Shown here: piece after piece, positions 6,326-9,985 of the stretch
Position numbering within the stretch: position 1 is the first letter of the stretch
How the letters are laid out: every line of letters begins with the position of its first letter
From: Comamonadaceae bacterium
Lineage (GTDB): Bacteria > Pseudomonadota > Gammaproteobacteria > Burkholderiales > Burkholderiaceae_C
Direction: 5' to 3'
DNA: 9,985 nucleotides
NCBI GenBank assembly: GCA_947478935.1
Contig: CANJXV010000073.1
Span: 1 to 9,985 of the forward strand
Made by a program: the position numbers and the translations under genes
Notes under the pieces: generated by a model
The model's input: the letters and a program-made list of their open reading frames with translations, nothing else
Database searches by the model: none
What the model was told of the DNA's origin: nothing

Positions 6326-7354
6326 CTAGCGTAGGCCGGGCGCGTAGCGCAAAGCGCTGGCCATGGACTCACCCATCGATGCGCCAAAGCGCTTGACCAA
6401 GCGTTCGGCCACGTTTTCGCGGCGGGTGTAGTCGATGATTTCTGGAGCTTTAACGACTTCACGGGCCACGTAATCGAGATTGCCCAAATGGTCAGCCAGT
6501 CCCATCTTGACCGCCTGATCACCGGTCCAAAACAAACCGCTAAAAGTCTCGGCCGTCTCATTTAAACGGTCCCCGCGCCCATCTTTGACGGCGCCGATGA
6601 ATTGCTGGTGAATTTGGTTCAGCATGGACTGCGCGAACTCTTTTTGTTTTTCTGTTTGCGGGCTAAAGGGGTCCAGAAAGCCTTTGTTCTGGCCTGCGGT
6701 CATCAAGCGGCGCTCTACGCCCAGTTTGTCCATCAAGCCGGTAAAGCCAAAGCCGTCCATCAGCACGCCAATGCTGCCCACGATACTGGCCTTGTCCACA
6801 AATATCTGATCAGCAGCGACCGCGATGTAATAGGCTGCCGAAGCGCACGTTTCTTCCACCACCACATACACCGGTTTCTTGTGCAAAGCCTTCAAGCGGC
6901 GAATCTCGTCGTTCATGATGCCCGCTTGCACTGGGCTGCCACCGGGCGAATTAATCAAGAGCACCACCGCTAGCGCACCCTCGTCTTCAAACGCACTGCG
7001 CATGGAGGTGATCACCGCTTCCGCACTGGCGTCGGCGCCCGAGGCAATCTCACCCTTGATTTCTACCACCGCCGTATGGGGTCGAGTCACATCGGTGTTA
7101 TGCATGCTGCCAGTGCGGTCCATGCCCAGCCAGATCAGCGCCGCAAAAAACAAAAGCCAGGCCAGACGCATGCCGTATTTCCAGCGCCGCGCTGCGCGCT
7201 GCTCGGCCAGACTGTCGTGCATCCATTTTTCGATGAAGCTGCGCTCCCAGGCCGACCCGCTGGCGGCGCTGGACTGGCCAACCGCTGGTGGTGCTGCCGA
7301 ATCGGATTGGGCAGGGGATGGTGATGGGGGATCGGTAAAAACGGGCTCTGTCAT
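6326..7354 (-). CDS. sppA: Short SppA-type S49 peptidase (signal peptide peptidase)
   Basis: Short SppA proteins are membrane-anchored Ser/Lys proteases that degrade leftover signal peptides. The 342-residue product has a Pro/Ser/Ala-rich cytoplasmic start (1-35), one membrane segment (about 62-78, MRLAWLLFFAALIWLGM) and a periplasmic S49 domain. The oxyanion motif is NSPGGSP (135-141). The nucleophile is S172 in CASAAYYIA, and the likely base is K224 in GQNKGFLDPF, 52 residues later, as in Bacillus SppA. GSIGV (193-197) is also conserved. The usual CASGGYY is CASAAYY here. The frame is open to 7444, but the ATG at 7354 is chosen because it follows the Rieske stop by one base and leaves a normal N-terminus. 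Confidence 0.92.
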   Translation of the reverse strand: MTEPVFTDPPSPSPAQSDSAAPPAVGQSSAASGSAWERSFIEKWMHDSLAEQRAARRWKYGMRLAWLLFFAALIWLGMDRTGSMHNTDVTRPHTAVVEIKGEIASGADASAEAVITSMRSAFEDEGALAVVLLINSPGGSPVQAGIMNDEIRRLKALHKKPVYVVVEETCASAAYYIAVAADQIFVDKASIVGSIGVLMDGFGFTGLMDKLGVERRLMTAGQNKGFLDPFSPQTEKQKEFAQSMLNQIHQQFIGAVKDGRGDRLNETAETFSGLFWTGDQAVKMGLADHLGNLDYVAREVVKAPEIIDYTRRENVAERLVKRFGASMGESMASALRYAPGLR

Positions 7355-7355
7355 A

Positions 7356-7715
7356 TTAGATAGTCTGCGGTAGTAATTGCGGGCCAGTATGCCAGCCCAC
7401 CAAACCGTTTTGCTCGGAGAGGGCAATTTTGACCAAGCCGCCACGGCAGGGGCCGTTCATACAGCGCCCAGTTTGCGGCGCGTACATCGCGCCATGGGTA
7501 GCGCAAATCAACCACTCGCCCGTGGTATCAAAAAAACGGTTGGCCTGGAAATCCATTTCCATAGCCACATGGCTACAACGGTTTAGGTACGCATGCACTT
7601 CGCCCTTAAAGCGTATGGCAAATGCCCAGCAGCTTTGCCCTTGGTACAGCACATCAAAAGGGACCGCCAGCCCGCCATCTTGAAGGTCGGCAGAAGGGCA
7701 CAGCGGGATCAGCAT
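7356..7715 (-). CDS. Small Rieske 2Fe-2S protein
   Basis: This 119-residue protein is little more than a single Rieske domain. It has the ligand pairs CSH (C47, H49) and CATH (C71, H74), followed by GAMYAPQTGRC and GPCRGGL. Two cysteines and two histidines can hold a 2Fe-2S cluster. The spacing between H49 and C71 is 21 residues, longer than the 15-17 typical of ring-hydroxylating oxygenases. It has no signal peptide or membrane segment, so it is probably a soluble electron carrier or cofactor-binding protein of unknown partner. It starts 70 bases after the HAD gene and ends one base before sppA, suggesting one operon and coupled translation with the protease. No oxygenase or reductase gene is nearby. 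Function unknown. Confidence 0.85.
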   Translation of the reverse strand: MLIPLCPSADLQDGGLAVPFDVLYQGQSCWAFAIRFKGEVHAYLNRCSHVAMEMDFQANRFFDTTGEWLICATHGAMYAPQTGRCMNGPCRGGLVKIALSEQNGLVGWHTGPQLLPQTI

Positions 7716-7785
7716 GCTATGGGCGGCCTTGCAACAAACAGGGATACGGGGTTCAAATTCCTCAGGGGAAAAATGCGCGATAGCT

Positions 7786-8454
7786 TTATGCGTTGTCTAT
7801 CATCCAACGGTGCAAGGCCTGCGCCGAATCGGCAATATACAAAGGCCTAAGCGCCGCCAAGGCACTTTCGTCATGGGCGCCGTAGTTCACGCCCACGCTG
7901 GCGCAACCGGCATTTGCTGCAAGTTGCAAGTCGTGCGTGGTGTCGCCCACCATCAGTGTGCGATCGGGCGACACACCCATTTCCGCCATCAATTCATGCA
8001 GCATGCGCGGATGCGGCTTACCTGCGGTTTCGTCGGCGGTGCGGCTGGCGTGAAATAGGTCTTTGAGGTCCACATGCGCCAAGGCCTGGTCCAGCCCCCA
8101 ACGGCTTTTACCGGTAGCCACCGTCAAAAAGTACTGGCGCGCCTTCAATTCGGCCAGCATCTCCAATACGCCAGGGAACAAGCTAATCTGGTCCTGTTCG
8201 CGCCCGTAATGGTGTTTATAGCGTTCACCCAAAAGCGGATATTTTTCCTTAGGCACATCCGGCGCCGCATGGGCCAAAGCCTGGCCTAGCCCCAAACCGA
8301 TCACATAGGCAGCGTCCTTGTCGCTGGGTACGCTGCCACCCACATCGCGCACCGCGCCCTGAATAGAACGCACGATGATGGCGGTGGAGTCAAACAGGGT
8401 CCCATCCCAATCAAAAGCGATCAGGTCAAAACGGCGCTTGGTCATAGAACTCAT
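7786..8454 (-). CDS. HAD-superfamily hydrolase, phosphoglycolate phosphatase-like
   Basis: This is a 222-residue HAD hydrolase of the Gph/PGMB-like group. Motif I is DWDGTLFDS (nucleophile D15, acid/base D17), motif II the threonine in VATGKS (about T114), motif III K146 in GKPHP, and motif IV GDTTHDL (D171, D175). A helical cap lies between motifs I and II (about 25-95). The substrate may be 2-phosphoglycolate or another small phosphate ester; motifs do not distinguish these. The ATG at 8454 overlaps the rluC stop (ATGA), and a second in-frame ATG lies nine bases in (MTKRRF...). Being directly behind rluC, it is probably co-transcribed with it. The general function is certain, the exact substrate is not. 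Confidence 0.9.
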   Translation of the reverse strand: MSSMTKRRFDLIAFDWDGTLFDSTAIIVRSIQGAVRDVGGSVPSDKDAAYVIGLGLGQALAHAAPDVPKEKYPLLGERYKHHYGREQDQISLFPGVLEMLAELKARQYFLTVATGKSRWGLDQALAHVDLKDLFHASRTADETAGKPHPRMLHELMAEMGVSPDRTLMVGDTTHDLQLAANAGCASVGVNYGAHDESALAALRPLYIADSAQALHRWMIDNA

Positions 8455-9566
8455 AGGGCATCAGGCTGATTGGCAGGAATTTCAAACGCTTCGATGGTAC
8501 CAAGCCCAGCGGGCAGCCGTGCTTGCAAAAAAGGTAACAGTTCGGTTGCGAGCGGCGCTTGCAAGGCCATTGCCTCACCGCTGGCAGGATGGGCGATTTG
8601 CAAACGCCAAGCATGCAAAAACATGCGCTTGAGCGGCACCGCAGCGCGCGCCCAGGCTTTGTTGTCCTCAAAATGTCCGTACTTGTCATCGCCCGCAATA
8701 GGCATGCCTTCGGAGGCCAAATGCACCCTTATCTGGTGAGTGCGGCCGGTTTTGATGGTCACCGCCAACAAGCTCATGGCCTGCGCCGCACCCGGCGCGC
8801 TGCGTGCCAGTACTTTTACCAAGGTCACGGAGGGCATTCCGTCCGGGTCATCGCGCGCCACTACTTTGACGCGGCGCTCGCCCTCGCCTGCCCCGCCTGC
8901 GCTGTCCAACAAGTATTTGTGCAGCGGCTTGTCCAATACTTTCTTATGCGCAGGCCAATCGCCCGACACCAAAGCCAAATAGGTCTTGCCGGTTTGGCGT
9001 TGGCGGAACTGCTCAGCCAAGTTTTTAAGCGCACTGCGTTTCTTTGCAACCAGCAAAATACCGCTGGTTTCCCGGTCCAGGCGGTGCACCAATTCCAAAA
9101 AGCGCGCTTGCGGTCTGGCCATGCGCAGTTGCTCGATGACGCCAAAGCTCACCCCCGAGCCGCCATGCACTGCCACGCCCGCCGGTTTGTCCAGCGCCAA
9201 AAAGGCTTCGTCCTCATGCAAAACGGCAAAACTGCGGCTGGGTGCGCCTTGGGCCGATAGCGCGACCATGGTGGCGACTTTTTCCTGCGCCCGCTCGGAC
9301 ACCCGTATGGGCGGCACGCGAACCAGATCGCCGGCCTGGATCCTGGTATCGGCACCGGCGCGGCCCTTGTTCACCCGCACCTCGCCGCTGCGAATGATGC
9401 GATAAATATGCGTCTTGGGCACGCCTTTGAGCTGGCGCATTAGGTAATTGTCCAGTCGCTGATCGGCCTCGTCCTCGCTCACTGTCAGCCACTGCGCGGC
9501 GGGCGCTGCAGGGGTCGCCGTGGCCCCGGCGGGCGCTTCGGGTTTGACCCCTATAATGTGTTTCAC
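8451..9566 (-). CDS. rluC: 23S rRNA pseudouridine synthase RluC
   Basis: RluC converts specific uridines of 23S rRNA (955, 2504 and 2580 in E. coli) to pseudouridine. The 371-residue product has a Pro/Ala-rich N-terminus (about 8-24), an S4 RNA-binding domain (about 35-95, including DQRLDNYLMRQLKGVPKTHIYRIIRSGEVRVN) and the RluA-family catalytic domain. The catalytic aspartate is D164 in VHRLDRETSGILL. Further family motifs are LDKPAG (125-130), GRTHQIRVHL and SEGMPIAGDDKYG. VPKTHIYRIIRSGEVRVNKG points to RluC rather than RluD. The start is a GTG at 9566 with no clear ribosome site. It is longer than E. coli RluC (319) mainly through the N-terminus. It heads the operon with the HAD, Rieske and sppA genes. 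Confidence 0.94.
   Translation of the reverse strand: MKHIIGVKPEAPAGATATPAAPAAQWLTVSEDEADQRLDNYLMRQLKGVPKTHIYRIIRSGEVRVNKGRAGADTRIQAGDLVRVPPIRVSERAQEKVATMVALSAQGAPSRSFAVLHEDEAFLALDKPAGVAVHGGSGVSFGVIEQLRMARPQARFLELVHRLDRETSGILLVAKKRSALKNLAEQFRQRQTGKTYLALVSGDWPAHKKVLDKPLHKYLLDSAGGAGEGERRVKVVARDDPDGMPSVTLVKVLARSAPGAAQAMSLLAVTIKTGRTHQIRVHLASEGMPIAGDDKYGHFEDNKAWARAAVPLKRMFLHAWRLQIAHPASGEAMALQAPLATELLPFLQARLPAGLGTIEAFEIPANQPDAL
9552..9557 (+). promoter_or_regulatory. Candidate plus-strand -10 (TATAAT) inside the start of rluC
   Basis: A perfect TATAAT on the plus strand overlaps the first codons of rluC. A start about seven bases later would put the whole 9567-9985 stretch into one leader transcript running towards the right edge, where rne is expected. 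No good -35 lies 16-18 bases upstream; the nearby TTGACC (9544-9549) is only two bases away and cannot serve. It is a lone hexamer match at a suitable place. Confidence 0.3.
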
Positions 9567-9624
9567 TAGCGACTTGCTGTAAGTGGTTGATTTGGTTGGA
9601 GTTTAGTCCACACCCCCGCAGACA

Positions 9625-9709
9625 GCCCCGCTAGAAGGTCGATGCCGCCTTGCCGCATAGCCCGCAAACCACAGCTCAGCTGCGTGTGGTGGCCGGCACG
9701 CAGCGGGGT
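9625..9709 (+). ncRNA. Candidate Y-shaped structured RNA element in the leader
   Basis: The stretch folds by hand into a closed three-way junction. P1 pairs CCCCGCT (9626-9632) with AGCGGGG (9702-9708), plus a G-U wobble at 9625/9709. After an internal loop, P2 pairs TGCCG (9643-9647) with CGGCA (9694-9698) and CC (9648-9649) with GG (9691-9692) around a bulged C. Two hairpins then fill the space exactly: TTGC/GCAA (9650-9667) and ACCACA/TGTGGT (9668-9690). No base at the junction is left unpaired. I do not recognise it as a named family. It could be a regulatory domain of the rne leader. Confidence 0.45.
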
Positions 9710-9749
9710 CAAGCCGACGAATTGAACCACTGAATCGGAATACCCCAAA

Positions 9750-9773
9750 CCTCCAGATCTATTTTTCTGGGGG
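9750..9773 (+). other. Stem-loop with U-rich loop in the leader
   Basis: CCTCCAG (9750-9756) pairs with CTGGGGG (9767-9773) over 7 bp including one wobble. The stem exposes the 10-base loop AUCUAUUUUU. RNase E prefers A/U-rich single-stranded RNA, and in E. coli a leader stem-loop (hp2) is the main sensor for its self-control, so a similar role is possible here. That is analogy, not sequence identity. Confidence 0.45.
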
Positions 9774-9823
9774 CGGAATGCAACGAGATGTTTGTGTTGA
9801 TGCAACTGATAAACCTGTGCCTG

Positions 9824-9841
9824 CGGAGCGTTAGCGTTCCG
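9824..9841 (+). other. Stem-loop with UUAG tetraloop
   Basis: CGGAGCG (9824-9830) pairs with CGTTCCG (9835-9841) over 7 bp with one wobble, closing the loop TTAG. There is no T-run after it, so it is not a terminator. It is the third structured element in the leader. Confidence 0.45.
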
Positions 9842-9870
9842 TTATTGGGCGCGCGTCGGCTGTTTGAAAC

Positions 9871-9887
9871 CTTGGCAACAAGCCAAG
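9871..9887 (+). other. Stem-loop with AACAA loop
   Basis: CTTGGC (9871-9876) and GCCAAG (9882-9887) pair perfectly over 6 bp around the loop AACAA. There is no T-run on the plus strand after it. It is part of the series of stem-loops in the leader. Confidence 0.4.
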
Positions 9888-9918
9888 CGCATCCCCTCGT
9901 CACCATCCCTGCGCCTAT

Positions 9919-9944
9919 GCTTCGACGCCTTGTGTAGTCGAAGT
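9919..9944 (+). other. Stem-loop CTTCGAC/GTCGAAG near the right edge
   Basis: CTTCGAC (9920-9926) and GTCGAAG (9937-9943) pair perfectly over 7 bp, extended by a G-U at 9919/9944, around a 10-base loop. The following TTCTCC is pyrimidine-rich but not a true T-run, so it is a poor terminator. It is the last stem-loop in the window. Confidence 0.45.
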
Positions 9945-9985
9945 TCTCCGGCAATTCCTCCACAGTTCAATCCGTTAGTCCAGGC

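Larger units (their letters stand above)
9567..9985 (+). promoter_or_regulatory. Non-coding stretch, probable 5' leader of rne (RNase E)
   Basis: These 419 bases hold no convincing coding region on either strand. The short open frames have no family resemblance, no ribosome site and would read through the stem-loops. In gamma- and betaproteobacteria rne is commonly divergent from rluC and has a long leader through which RNase E controls its own mRNA; E. coli's is about 360 bases. RNase E's usual start (MKRMLINA-) does not appear before 9985, so the gene would lie beyond the edge. The stretch contains at least five separate inverted repeats, listed individually. The assignment to rne rests on neighbourhood and length, not on seeing the gene. 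Confidence 0.6.

Noticed and set aside
7355..7444. Longer sppA starting at the ATG at 7444
   Set aside because: It would overlap about 90 bases of the Rieske gene, including its C-terminus, and adds residues with no family support.
7716..7785. Short inverted repeat (TTCC/GGAA) and possible promoter in the HAD-Rieske gap
   Set aside because: The stem is only 4 bp without a T-run, and no -10/-35 pair is convincing, so the Rieske gene is better treated as part of the rluC operon.
9625..9709. Y-shaped fold read as a tRNA
   Set aside because: There is no CCA end, no 7-bp acceptor closed next to a 5-bp T-arm with TTC, and no anticodon loop of 7 bases with the proper stem.
9566..9963. Two short minus-strand open frames of 79-84 codons in the right-hand gap
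   Set aside because: They lack family motifs and ribosome sites, overlap each other, and run through several inverted repeats that better explain the region as RNA leader.
1..9985. CRISPR arrays, insertion sequences, phage or toxin-antitoxin genes
   Set aside because: I found no regularly spaced repeats, no transposase or integrase motifs, and no unassigned gene pair; all sizeable frames belong to housekeeping families.

Overview
This window is a housekeeping block from a betaproteobacterium, most likely a Burkholderiales member close to Comamonadaceae. That rests on protein sequence feel, a moderately high GC content by eye, and a gene order I recall as typical of the group; I could not run a search. 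I see no mobile element, CRISPR array, tRNA, rRNA or sign of recent transfer. Nearly every base from 130 to 9566 is coding.

Left region (1-4874, minus strand): a fatty-acid and phospholipid synthesis cluster read right to left as yceD (DUF177), rpmF (ribosomal protein L32), plsX, fabH, fabD, fabG and the first codons of acpP. PlsX makes acyl-phosphate for phospholipid synthesis, FabD makes malonyl-ACP, FabH does the first condensation, FabG the first reduction, and AcpP carries the chain. rpmF has its own likely promoter and leader palindrome upstream and a strong intrinsic terminator downstream, so it can behave as a separate unit inside the cluster.

Middle region (4900-6281, plus strand): a Maf/YceF-type nucleotide pyrophosphatase and a divergent RsmI-like (tetrapyrrole methylase fold) protein, overlapping by 4 bp and facing away from yceD.

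Right region (6326-9566, minus strand): rluC (23S rRNA pseudouridine synthase), a phosphoglycolate-phosphatase-like HAD hydrolase, a small Rieske 2Fe-2S protein and a short SppA-type S49 peptidase. Spacing is tight: a 4-bp overlap, a 70-bp gap, then a 1-bp gap. This looks like one operon, convergent with the middle region. Compared with the E. coli order rne-rluC-yceF-yceD-rpmF-plsX-fab, the HAD, Rieske, SppA and RsmI-like genes form an extra block between rluC and yceF.

Right edge (9567-9985): about 420 bases with no credible gene but with dense potential RNA structure. It contains a compact Y-shaped three-way junction, a U-rich-loop hairpin and three further stem-loops. In related genomes rne (RNase E) lies divergently from rluC, so this is probably the long, self-regulating 5' leader of rne, whose coding region would lie beyond the window. 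This is the least ordinary part of the window.
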